Shown: one piece after another, positions 1-13,400 of the stretch
How the letters are laid out: every line of letters starts with the position of its first letter
Position numbering within the stretch: position 1 is the stretch's first letter
NCBI RefSeq assembly: GCF_001522545.3
Contig: NC_031769.1
Location: forward strand, 19,389,875 to 19,453,874
DNA length: 64,000 nt
Source of the DNA: Parus major
Taxonomy: Eukaryota > Chordata > Aves > Passeriformes > Paridae
Direction: 5' to 3'
Position numbers and translations under genes: made by a program
The notes under the pieces: generated by a model
Database searches by the model: none
The model's input: only the letters and a program-made list of their open reading frames with translations
Told to the model about the DNA's origin: nothing

Positions 1-1926
1 ACAGCACTGCAGTCCGGTGCCATCAAACAAAGGAACCCTGGCAAACAGCTCTAGATGGCAGGGCTGGCCCTGGCTACACTGCCAGGACATGCAGTGACTT
101 GCTGCTCAGGCAGTAAGTCTGTCACCCTGTATATTGATTTGGGGTTTTTTGTTGCATAACACTAAAAAGACAGAAATAATTTTTAAAAAAATCCAGTATG
201 AACTCCATCCTTTCCAACCATTTGCATTTTTGTGGTTGGAGGTACAAAACAAACACCAATGAACTTTTCTCATCAGTTACAACTGTAAATTAATTCCTTT
301 TATTTATCCTTGTTTTATGCAACAAGTCAAAGGCAAAAGTTATAAACAGAATTCAAGTCGGAAGTATTCCCCCTTTTTTTACAGTCAGTAATACCAGCTC
401 AGTATAATGTGTTCTGGCCATGAAACTTAATGTTCTCATAAATTCCCCAAAGCCCAAACCATTCTGATTTATTAGAACTAGTGTTATTTGCTTTTTTTTC
501 TACTTTTCTTTTCCTGCAAAGGATCAAAATGGCCATTTCTGATTTCAGAAAGAATAACAGGGTGTTTTTTTACAATGCTCTTTGCACTGAGACTGTACTT
601 TTCTTTTCTCTGTCCTTCAGAACCAATGGAACAGCGGGAAAGCAGTAAACCAAACTGGGAGACTGGGAGACTCTCACACTGGGTTCCCACAATTGTGCTC
701 TTGTGCACATCCAAGCAGCCTTCCCACACCTCTGCAGCCACAAAGTTTTCAGCCTTTTACCTTGTCATTCTGTAAAGGGAGTAAAAGTCTAATAGTAATA
801 GCAAGAATGCTTGAATTTTGTGATGATAGGTGAGCAGATAAAAGCAAATGTGTGAACAGTGCAACCAAAACACAAATGTCGCCACACTTTGCAATCAACA
901 AAAAGGCAAAGTCACATAAAACCAGCACTTAATAGTAGGACTGGAGAACTTTGTGGTAGTCCAGTAACACAACAGCTCAACAAAGAGGAGTTCAGTGTGA
1001 AAAATGATCTAGAGTCTACAAACTACATTTTTTATCCTAAATATTCAATTCAGTTCGTTAAACTTAAAACAGGTAGCATAAAGACATTCAGTAAAAAAGC
1101 TATGTTCTTTCAAAGCCAACTATGAGAGTGTTCTTCTGCCCTGTTTCAAGCAGTGAAGAGCTCACTGCCTTTCACTGGCTTAGTACATTATACCAGATTG
1201 GAACTGTTAACATCAACACCAACCAATGAATTCCTTGGGAGGCAGAAGCCAAGGCTGACCCAGTAACCCCTGAGAGGCTTAGGAAAAGCTCATAGCTGTT
1301 AAAAGCATAGCAGAGACAAGCACCCAAAAGATCCTTTATCATAAATACTGTGTCTTCTCTGGAAAGCCAAAATCCTTCCACCCCAGTGGAAAGTCCTAGG
1401 AAGAGACATCTTCCTTCTCTGAGGGGGATATTTAGCCAGGCTGCTGAGAGAAGCACCATCCCATGGGATGCAGGAGGGCAGGGAACAGAGGGTGGGGACT
1501 TCAATTCCTGGGAAAATGCCTCACGAGGTCAGGACATTACTGCTGATCCAGCCAAGAAAAGGGATACAACTGTTCCCAGAAGGAAAAGGGAAGAAGCAAA
1601 CAACATGAAACCTTTAACCTTTTTGTTCACCATATCAAAGTGGTCAACCAAAGGGTAATGGTAGCCGACTAGCTTTCACTTCCCATAACCTCACAAGCCA
1701 TTAGATTCCCTGGCCTTGTCATTTCTCTCCCATCAGCATTTCATGAACTGTTTCAAGTATTGTGAATGTTTTACCTTTCATTTTTTTTAATTCTTCTTTC
1801 AGATTATAAATGAAGCTGTTTATTAAATCACAGTGGCATAGATCTGTTGCTTTCTTATTCTGTCCTCATCTTACACATAAGTAACCAGTTAAACAAAATC
1901 CAAGATATCAATGTCTGACTTTAGAG

Positions 1927-1941
1927 AAAAAAAAAAAAAAA
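1927..1941 (+). repeat. Poly-A run (15)
   Basis: Homopolymer with no adjacent processed copy recognised. Confidence 0.95.
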
Positions 1942-4900
1942 TCAGCTCATTAGAAAAAAATGTTGTACTCAGTGCCAAGAGTAGAAAAAGGCTGAAAGGC
2001 AAGGAAAGTAAACTTCCATGTTAAGCCAGACCTAGCATTTCTGTAAATGGGCAATACATATGAAGACTAAAAGCTTCTTAGCTTAGAAATTGGTACCCTT
2101 TCCTTTACATACAGAGAAAAATGAGAACATTCACAATAGTTCAAGTCTTTGAGGTACAGGATACAGGATATACTTTGAACACACAATATTACAATATCTT
2201 AACATTACAGTGTCCAATATTTTTTTATCATGTGCAACAATTATTGTCACCTTCGCAGGGAACTTACAATACAAGGTAACTGTGCTCCGAGCCAGAGGGC
2301 AAAAATGAAGCTGGAAATGAAGACATGCCAGTTTGGATCTGCCACTCCTATAAACTTCACTAGTTCTTGTGTTTGAAAAGAATACTGTAGCACTTCACCC
2401 AGAATAACTTCCTTATTTCCACCAGGACATCCAGGATATCTCCAGCTTTAACTACAGGCATTCTCTAGGCCCTCAGAGACTTTCTGCAATTTAGAGAAGT
2501 TCCCAACAAGCTCCTGGACTTCACTGTGCTAACTCCATTCCTCCAGGTTAGCAACCAAAATCTCTGCTGCTCCCCTTGCTAACAGGCTGTACAGGGAAAA
2601 ATCACAATTCCCCTCCACTGTCCAGTCCAGCTTCAGATTTTCCAAGCTGGCTGCACTCTCTGGCAGTCCTGTTCCTCAGATCTCACTGTCCACAGCAGTG
2701 TCCTCACCAATTGTTGCTCTCCATTCAGTATAATATCCCTGCTCTCTCCTGGCTCCCTGGTTTCTGAAAGGATGGAAGTTAATGGCATTTTTTGAGCTAG
2801 TATTTTATGGCTGCAGTGTCAGAACATCCTACCGACATCACACAACCTTAGATAACTCAGTTTGCTCCGTTAACTCAGAAGTTAATGTGATTCCCTGGTA
2901 CGTTAAAATGAGCAGGATTAGTCTTGGTTTTACACCACCCTTTCAGCAAGGTAGTATCTGACAAACCCTTCCTCTTAAAGTGTATTGAAGCACGGCCATT
3001 TTCCACATTCATGTCCAAGGAAGAATGAACAGCACAGCACACCATGACAACAAATTACTTAAGTGAAAATGCAAGTAAGAACTGCAAAAAAAAAAACAAC
3101 TCTGAGGAATTTCTGTATTTGTATTTGTGTAGACCAAAATTCAAGATGTTGAATCCTTACAGCTGCTGCCCTGGGGGACAGTGTGGCTGTGGCTGGTGCT
3201 GCTCTGCCATCCTGTCCCCAGCTCCTGGAAGCTGCACCTGCTCGGCACCCCTGCTCAGGCACAAAACTCCCAACCCTCCTGTAAAATTCAAATTAAATAC
3301 AAAATTGAACATGTAGTATGCACGTCATTGAATTATTTAAGAAAATACTATGCAGGATCTTACTCAAGAAGACAGTTTAGGGTTAAGACTAAGCAGATCT
3401 TTCCACTAAAACTGCTAGGAGCAATGCTGCTTCCCAGCCTTGGTTATGGTATGGGAAAGGCTACTGATGAAAGCAAGCTAAGGGAAAGCAATTCACTATC
3501 TACTGATTGTGTAAGCAGTCCATGAATGACAGATCTCCAGAGCCTTTCTGACCTTCTTTTTGACCAATTTTCTATTAAAAATTTTCTCTTTCTAACATAA
3601 AAAGTGAAATTGTGTTACAGGCTCCAAATTTTTGCTTGCTTGTTCCAAACTGTAACTAAGCTGTTAAGGTGCAGACTTCTTGCCGCCAATGATGCTTAAA
3701 AACTGATTTGAATTAGAAAGTCATAGGTTTGAATGAAATTATAAGCAAATTTCTTCGAGAAAAGTGTACGAATCACTTTACTTAAGTTACATAAGGAGTA
3801 ATAATAACAATCACTTTCCAGAAATTACTGTATTTCAGAGAACATTAATCTTCTCAGTCTTTTGTAGTAGTCTTATCTAAACCTGTAAGGAATCAGATGC
3901 TCAATTTTTCCCCTGAGATATCCTAGGGGATAACTTCTATATCGATCAGAAAGTTCCAGGACAACTGGAAGCACAATTCATTAATGTACAATATACATTA
4001 ATCTACAGGGTAAAAACCAGTAGTGAAGTATTCTCATAGGTACTCTCTTGATAGGAGAGCATAAATAACTAATTGACTGTTTTCAAAGTGACATAAACCA
4101 GCTGCTTTGAAATAATATTTATTGCTAATTTAAAATAAAAATATACTTTATAAAGATGTGATAATGAAAAGAGAGTGCTCAAAACAGAAAAAGCCTCTTT
4201 TTTACACTGCATTTATTTACCAGTAACAATTTTGCATTTAATCTAAGATTCTTGAATTTCAATTAGCTATCCAAGTATGTGACTGTAAGATCAATTCCCA
4301 TTTAACAGGGTTACTGTCCTCCATTCAATGCTGTTATTTCCATTAGTAACCTTTGCAAATAATATGATAAACCTATCAATTGTGAAGGCCATTACTTTAG
4401 TGCAATAATCATAAATTGCCTTTCATTTGACATTAGTCCTGGGAAAAAAATGACCAAGCATCACAAAGGGTAATTAAGAAATCACATATATAACTTCCAA
4501 GTGCAAAGAATATCACACTGAAGAACTAATCTCAAATGAGAAGTTCTCAAGACAGAAATCCTTAGTAATGCATCTTTCAAGGAGGAAATGGTAAGTCTCT
4601 TCTTTAAAAATACAAAATGACCAGCACACTAAATTCTTACAAGAATAATGCATGGGATCATGAATAGACTAAGACCATGACAAAGAGTTTTTTCTTTGTT
4701 CTTCCTCTGGTGTGTAATCAGCTTAAAAAAAGGGAGCATTTTACCATGGAAAAATGTTGCACAGATCTAAAAGGCCACAGTGAAAAAGCTTATATTGCTA
4801 CCTGCATGCGTTCCTGACTGACTAAACCTTGAAGTTCACAGTACAAAATGTGAAGTCACAGGTATTCAGATCTGTGATGTGCTCTAAATATAGATAATTT

Positions 4901-5673
4901 AGGTCATAACCATAAGAGATACAAACAGTCCTCTGAGATAATCCTCATGTGACACTGTTATTACTTTAAAAGGAGTATTTCTATAATAACTCTTGATTAA
5001 ATATAGAATTTTGACAGCAGTGACTAAATCTATATGCTATTTGGCTTTTCTGTAAGCCTTTTCACACAAATTTTGCAGAAATTTCTGGACAGACAGTGCT
5101 AAAGCTGCTCACAACTGGAGAGCAAACTCAAAGCTCATTTTTATTTTCTTCTTGACAAATGGAAGTCTCTTTTGCAGGCATTTGCCTCTTTTAAAGATGT
5201 ATTCTAGAATGTTTTCAGAGATACAAACTCACTTCAGAAAGGAAACAAAAATAAATAAAAAATGAGGCTCTGTATAGTCTTTGCCACAAAAATATTTGAA
5301 ATAGATACTATCAACTTTCTAAATGCCACTAATCACATTTCACCTTTTGTCACTGTTTCTATTAATTCCCAGAAACCTTGAAATCATGAAGGCAGTAATG
5401 TGCTGGAGTATCTGTTACTTGCTGAAGTTATTCAGAAAAGAAGATTTGAAATGTAGAAGCAAAGGTGCACAGATGGCCACATGTACTAGGCAACAGTTTT
5501 CAAAGGTGAAACAACACATTCACTTTTCTCTCTTCCCCATCCGTTAGCAAATTTATGAAAGCAAGCAAGTAGTGTAGCCAACATGCATAATTTTTAAATC
5601 TTGGATTATTTGGTTCTTTTTAAGTCCATGGTCTTAAAATTTTATAGTCTAGTTACAATACAAACTGTCATTT

Positions 5674-5704
5674 AAAAAAAAAAACAAACAAAAAACAAAC
5701 AAAC
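5674..5704 (+). repeat. A-rich tract grading into AAAC units
   Basis: A run of A followed by repeated CAAA/CAAAA units. Confidence 0.9.
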
Positions 5705-8700
5705 ATATTCTAGTCCTTAAAAATGGGAAAGAAGTCTTGAAAATATTTCCCAAATGTTGCCTAAAGGCTCAGAAACTTGGGAGAACACTTAGAAAATATT
5801 ATTTTTGGTGTTAATCTCAAGACTTCTTGAAGACTGGGGAAGTAGCATTTACTTCTCTGATCTTCCCCCCCACTTATTTCAACGCCTTCATTGCCACTTC
5901 ATCACAAGCTGTGCTTCTCACAACTCCTCAGTTTTTGTTTCTTAAATTTCTTTGGGGTTTTCTTTTTCCTCTCTCTCAAAGGACTCTCACCACCTCCTCT
6001 CTCCCTTCTCCTGCTAACTGTGAGTATTAACTGAGTAAAACTGCCCAGCCCCTCAGCCCTGCCATGATGCCTCTCTGGTATCTCTGCAAATCTTCCAAAG
6101 GCTCACAGGAAAAGATGCGAGTGCCAACTGCACTTTTGCATTATGCCAACTGCATATAAACATCCACATCCTTGGAGACAAAGAAATGAAGTGCTGCTGT
6201 CTCTTGTGGCAGGCCACAAGCCTATTGCTAAATTAACACCACAGACCGAGGGTCCTGTGCTTCCCTGCCGGGACACTTGCTCCCATCAGAAATTATCCAA
6301 GTTCCAGAAACTGGCACGCACTTTGCTTTACCTTTTGCTTAACTCTGTGCAACTGTGTCGTGTAACACCTACTGGATATATTTCTGCAGCTAATCAGGAA
6401 TAACAAATATTCATATTCAGGATAACAAAGATGTGGAGTGGACTCTCTGTGTCCATACAATGAAGGGCCCAAGGGCTAAAAGCAACCTGCACAGTGTTCT
6501 GAAAAGTCCAATTCAGGCACTGCATAAAAACAGCGTTAGGGGATAAAAAGAGAACAAAGAACCCTTATCAGCACACGTAAAGCACACTGCACTCAGCAGC
6601 AATATTTGTAATGGAGAATTAAAGCCCAGTGCAAGCCCCAAACTGACAAATAGGTAAGAACAATTCATGATGGATCTTATATGGAAGAGGAAGAAACCAC
6701 CAGTAAGGATGCTGTGACGACTCCCTGAAGCCCCACCCTAATCAGAACGGCTGCCACCGGCCTTGGGACCCAGTGGTGCAGAGGTAAAAAAGGAAAATAT
6801 CAGAAAGTTTGTGTGTATATCCTTTTAACTGCATGTAATTCTAAACTACTGAAATTGGAATAACAATAGTTCTTTGATTAAACTAAAAATAAATTACTGG
6901 CTTTCCATATAAAGTGCTTGCTTTTGTCCATCCCTTTTATGAGTCAAAACCTGGTAATGATTCAACAAAAAATTCTCCCCAAATCAAACACGTTGGTGTT
7001 TATAAGCCAAACGTAGAATTTGGCTCATTTTCCCTACCAATTACAACAGAAAAAGCTCAAAGGTTTCTGCCTCCTCAAAAATATGAAAGAATATAAAAAA
7101 ATAAAAATAAATAAACTTAGCTGGATGAATGGACAGCATTTAATCATGGTTCTTTTCCACATCCCTCAAATTTTTGCTTTAAAAATGTCCCAGGAGCATC
7201 CAGCCAATTATCTTCAGTATCATATTTCTCCTATCTTTATTCTACTCTTTTCAAAAAATCACGAATACATTAACATTTTTATTACTACAATTAATAAATA
7301 AACCAAAGGTTGCTGGGGTTATACCTATGTTTTTCTGTTGTATAGAGAAAAAGATTATTTGTGGACATGTGGGCTAATTATTAAAATTCTATTTATTATA
7401 CTTTCTAAAGCATACTATAAATGCAAAAATAAACCTGATGCACCAGGGACAGACACAACCACTCCAATGTCACTTAGGCTTACCTATAATCTGTTTTCTT
7501 TTATAAACATTAAGATTGAAATGTTGATTTTTTTTTTTCCCAACCTTAAGTTGCAGCTAACCTTCTCCTTGGTTTCCCTAATTTTCAAACTAAGCAACAT
7601 TGTAAGGTAAAACTTGTAGAAAATTCTGCTAATGAAGGACTATAAATCTCATAAATCAGATTCAGACGCTGATTTTTTCTCTCATTAGCATGCTCATACA
7701 TCTGGTAAGGAAAAGGATAAGAGAAATCTTTTGGGTTAAATATTGTTCAGTTTTGTCCTGCCAGGAGCTGGTTTTAGCCTTTGAAAGTACCAAATGTTCC
7801 CAAACAGAAGAACAAAGTTAGAACCACATCCAGAATTCAAGAGGCAAATATCACCTCTGTCTTTATCCATGTATAATCCTGAGGCCTGTAAAATCAGAGT
7901 CCCTCCAAAATTAGTATTTGCAAATTCTCTACCACAGAACAGTGAACAGTTCTTTCAGTACCTTTGGAAACTCAGGGATCCAACCAATAAATAGGGCATG
8001 AAAACATGGAACCTTTCTCACTGTTACTCATTAATTTTGAAAGGATATATGTAAAAATATGCTCAATGCATGAGCAGTTTAATACCTCACGTTCCATTAG
8101 ATTTTCAACCATTACACCTTCTTTTCTATGGAAATACAGTGTTCCTCCATCATAAACAAACAAGCAAAGGAAGCTCAGCAATGGAAACTGACTTGGAGGA
8201 AAGCAAATGCAACAAAGATGAATGTGACGGCATTATTTGTAATGGTAAACCGCACTTTTAATATTAGAAGTGTCAACTTGCCTGTGTTTTTCCATCAAAC
8301 AAAGAGAAGAGAGCAATTTAAAATGTATCAATAGATGTTCTATTCTATTTGATAGACATTTAATGGACTAGACTACTGCATTTACCAGTACTGCACATAC
8401 CGGACAGTCTTTGTAATCACAACACACAAACTGGACAGGAAGAAAAATTTCAGCATTGAGGAAGCCAACAAAGAAAGAAAGAAACATGGAACCAAGCAAC
8501 AATAGCAATCATTACTCGCATTCTGTGGACTAGTAATTATTTTCTAGGGGAGGAAAATGGTCTGACACATTATAAAATAATTAAAAAAAGCCAACTAACT
8601 GCCAAAAAAAATTAAAAAGTAAATGGAAGGGATTAAAAGCTCTGCTCCTGAAGAGAATACAAAAATAAAACCAAACCACCAAAGAACTTAAGAAAATCCT

Positions 8701-8988
8701 ACAAGTGTGCATTTGGAAATAATTCACACATTTAACAATCCTTTTTCTCACTGCTGGTAAAAAGAAGCAAGTTTCTGCTCTCTCTCAATGCAGTTTAATT
8801 CTGGCATTGAGAATTTTACCCAACTTGCTAATTGCTTGGCAAAGACATGAATGAAGATAGTTGAGAAAGACACCAGCAACTAGATTAGACAATGAAGGAT
8901 AGATGATGTGTGCTGTCTACACAGTTGGTTTTATTTCCACAGCTGAGGAGCCAACAATTGGTGATGAAGGAATTTCTGCAAAGCAGGT

Positions 8989-9020
8989 CTTCCCCTTATA
9001 ATTTCTTCCCCTTATAATTT
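8989..9020 (+). repeat. Two exact tandem copies of a 16-base unit
   Basis: CTTCCCCTTATAATTT occurs twice head to tail. Confidence 0.95.
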
Positions 9021-10351
9021 CCTTTCTCCTCTTTAAAGGAGAGGGAGCTTTCAAGATTTCCAAGAATGACACTTTGTTACTGTGGTGCTGGTGCCTCATC
9101 TTCCCACACCACAGGCAGCAGCTCCCAGCCCCTCCTCATCCCCTGCACCACTATCTGCCTGCAGAGATGCTCCAGCCGAGCAGGCAGGAAAGGAGCAGGC
9201 TGCCCAAGGACTGGACACCTCATCATCATGACTAACAAGGAGATACTGAGGAAAAGGGGAAAGAAAACAATTATAAATCTGAAGAGAGCAAGATGCCAGA
9301 TAAAATACACGGAGAGATTGAGAAAAAGAGGTAAATCCAGCAGCAAACAGAGCAGCTGTAGTTGCCATACAAGGTGTTGATTTGGATACAATCCTCTATT
9401 CTAATGAAATCTAGACACACCTTGCATTTCAGAAAATTAGGACTAGTCAATTTACATCTAAATATAAAGTAGATATCTACCCTATAAAGTACCTTTCTGA
9501 ACTACAGAGGTGAGATGAATGGCCCTGGATCAGATGTCATGTACTTATTATTTATGAAGTGAGGCAGAAGTCTTTTACAATAAACTCTCAAGGGTATTTT
9601 AATAATGAAATTGAGCCCTAATTCAGAATGACCTTCAGACATGGCTTTATGCATATTTTCAATTCCTTTCAGCCAAAATTCTCACTATGCAGTCACATAA
9701 TAGCTATTCCAGCAAGAGAGCTGGAGAACAGCTTTCATCTATAGTAAATTGTTCATTTTTACATCATTAACTGATTAGTGTAGTCCAACGGAAACAAAAA
9801 TAACTGTAAATGAATTCTGCTTAGAAACATGTTTAAATACAGTATATTTGGAATATTGGAATATGTTCCCTTTTAAAATGTAAACTTTATTTAGTTGATG
9901 ACTCATGTCTTTCTTCAAGTGACTGTGGGATAAAAGCACTTAGCTTTATGGACTACATTTTGACTTGAAAGAATTTCTTTCACTATTTAACATGCAGAAA
10001 TTTGCTGCAGCCTACTTACAAACAAACAGATTTCTTTCACAGTCAGTGCAGGCTCATTTCTTTACCTGTATCTCCTATTTGCATACATACATTATACATG
10101 TAATAAGTGCCTTGATAGACATTCTAAACTGATCAGAGTAATTTTAAAAAAAAATTTAAAACCCTATCTGCTAACTTCTACTTCAACTAGGCTAAATATA
10201 ATGACTAAGCCAAGACTTGAATATAGAATTCATATTTCAATTTAAAGACTCAACAGTAAAGAAAACGTTACTCAAAACTGGATTTCTGCATATGCAGCCT
10301 ACCTCTTAAGAGGAAGTAGGAGAGATTTAGGGTCCATTTAACATATAACAC

Positions 10352-10369
10352 TTTTTTTTTTTTTTTTTT
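10352..10369 (+). repeat. Poly-T run (18)
   Basis: First of two long T runs only about 105 bases apart. In the minus-strand transcript these are A runs. Confidence 0.95.
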
Positions 10370-10473
10370 GAGTTCTGGAATGACATTAAAATATACTTAT
10401 CTAATTTGACCCTGAAATAAATGAATAATTTAAATGTGGTGAATGTTTTACTAAACAGATCTATTGGATTTTC

Positions 10474-10490
10474 TTTTTTTTTTTTTTTTT
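10474..10490 (+). repeat. Poly-T run (17)
   Basis: Second of the pair; the 104 bases between the runs show no SINE-like promoter boxes. Confidence 0.95.
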
Positions 10491-13400
10491 GTAATGAAGC
10501 TGATCCAAGAAATTCACCCTTTAATGGGGCTGAAACCAGTTCTCAAAGCAGATACTGGGAGCAAGAAAATGTCATTATGGGTCTCAGCACCATTCACTTT
10601 CCATGTCAGTCTTAGCTTTTAGCAAGGATGTGAAATGTTTGAGCTACTGGTCAAGGAGTTGAAACAATTTAAATGTTTTCTACTTCTAAAAGCAGACTGG
10701 AGGAGAACCTGGTGTTAAAGCTTCTGTTGGTCATTCTGGAGGGGACACACTGAGGAAGCGTGTGTTGGGATTCAGAAGTGAACAAAAGGAACAGAAACAT
10801 CTGCAGAATGTTTAAAGAAGATTTGAGAGATTTTATTCTCTCTCCCCCTTCCAAAATGAAGTAACTTTCTGCAAATACAGTGTCCCAGACAATGTGCAGT
10901 GAACCAGAAGCAGTGGTTTACTATGATGCCTTTAACTGTTTTCTGTAACACCACTGACCACCACACACCCAGCAGTTCCTTACATATGATAGTGATGGAA
11001 GCATCACAGCAGAGGTTTTTACTGCTATTATACTGTGTTTAGCACCCATCATTTGGCCTTTTACAGCTAATTGGAGAAGCCTTACTCTCCACGCATGAAA
11101 TTTCTTTGGGTGTTATTCAACTGACTGCTAAATTTGACAGTGTTATGCAAGAACATGTGCGTCCCCCACCTCTGCAAAAGGTTTCTCTCACATGCATACT
11201 GGATACTGATTTCACACAGGGCCCAACATTTGCTAAAGCTGTTACTGTCCTCAGAGTAGCTAAAGCAACACAAAGCAGCTACTTGGCATTTGCTAAAAGA
11301 AATAATACATTTAATTTGCTCAGTCTTCAACAATTTATCTTCCTTTTACTGTATCATACTTTACTAAAAGTCTCAAACTTCATATATAAAATGTGAAGAA
11401 TCAAAGTCACAAAAAATACTGAATGTACTGAAAAAGCTATTAGAAAATAACTTAAGGAGTTTTTATTTAAGCAAAAATATACAATAATGAGAAGTGAAAA
11501 ATACTTCTTTAACACTTAGAATTCTGCAAAAATTTGAAAAACTCTACAAAAAAACTATTTTGACTCTCTGAAAATCAATATATTTGACCAGATTGATCAA
11601 TTAAATTTATACTCCTTGAACAATATTAATGTGTGCTCTTAGACCCTGATTAGCTGCTTAATTTAAAACTGAAATTCAAACAGTGCATTCTGAACTGTCC
11701 CAAAATATTATATTATCTTCTATTTTCATTCAGAATTCTTTCACTGAAGAAAGAGCATTACCAGATTTAACTGATTTGATAAGACCTTTTTCCACTTTTA
11801 TCGCCACCTAAACTTTCAGGCTCCATAAGAAGACTGAAAAAAAACCTGGAGCAAAAGAAACTAAATTAATTCCTCGATATAAGTCAAGAAGAGTGGTATC
11901 CAACCTGGGTGTCCCATATATCTCTCAAATGCTTTGGTATTTCTTAGCCCTGAATTGGAAGAGGGATCAGTACATGAATTTTTTTCCAGCTGTATTAATG
12001 TCAGATAAATCCTTATGTGTACTTTGTCATTTGATATCTTTTACTTCTACTTAAACTGTTCAAAACAAAATAAATAGGTTTAAAAGGGAAGAAAACTGTT
12101 TGTGGGACATGGAGCTTCCTGTTTTACTTGTGATTTATACAAATTCTTGAAAAGAAATGAGCTTATTGATGAAAAGCATCACTTCTCTTGCCATGTTATT
12201 TTGGGTGTTGTTTGTTTGGTTTCGCTTGTTTAATTGTTTTGTTTTTTTAAACTAACACACTACTCTTTTATTATGTCTAGAGCCTGGTGCTATAAGGATA
12301 AACAGAGTCTGAATAGACATGAAAGCAGTATTGACACTGAATACTCTGTATTGGCACCTAAATGAACTATCTCACAAAATAAATACATGCTTCATGTATC
12401 ACTTCAAATAAATGAATTTAGGACTTGGAGTTATTTGGGTTTGTACAAATACGTAAGAAACTTGGCAGTATCAGTTTTGCATTAATTTGTTCTATAACTT
12501 TTCAAAAGAAGTGCTTTTGTGTTGACAATTAATAAAATTTATATTACTGATACACATATGACGAATTTTAGTTTCATATAAACATCTGAGAACAAGATAA
12601 CGTTACAGCATATTTAGTGGCCTTTCATCTGCGCAATTCCAAGCTCTCATAAAGCAATGGGTATGGTTTATTATGTGTAGTGTGGGAGGTCTTTCATGTC
12701 AACAGATCACTGTGGTGAGAACTTCAATCAGCATTAAAACACCCAAGGAGACTCTATAGCAAGTCATGTACAAGAGCAGACATTCATGGTGTCTACAATT
12801 AATGAACACAGGTTCAAGAACCCACTGTGAACAAAATTCATGAAAAGCTATTACAATTCTCTTTGTGATGACATGAAAGATGCATGCAGGATGGTATCCA
12901 TATGATATGTTTCAGCTGTTGAATTATGGTTGTCTTCATTCCTGTCCTAGTGTGCAACAGTTCTGTAGTAATAGCAGAGAGCCTATACTCTTGAGTGGAA
13001 TGGCATTGCTGCAACACGCATTGAAGTTTAAGGAGAAAATGTATTTTTACTTCTGACTGTTGGAACACAACTATCCATCAGAATGCATTAGACAAAATTT
13101 CTACTGGGCTTGCAAAGGCATTGCAAAGAAACACTGAAACCTAATTTTTGAGACCAAAATAGGACCTTGTCCATTCCTGACAGAATGAAGCAGATAAAGC
13201 AGATACATTGCTTTATGACTTTTTATGTCTTGATCATTTTCCTGGAATCAAGCAGCAAGTGTGTAGCCATGTCCCTGTTCACATCAGACAGCTTCTGAGG
13301 GAAAGTCCTTAAGAGTAATCAATTCACTGCCAACTGGTAAACAAACACCCAACAGCATGTACTGCTGTATCAGGAACTATGATCAGCAGGAGGTTAAGGG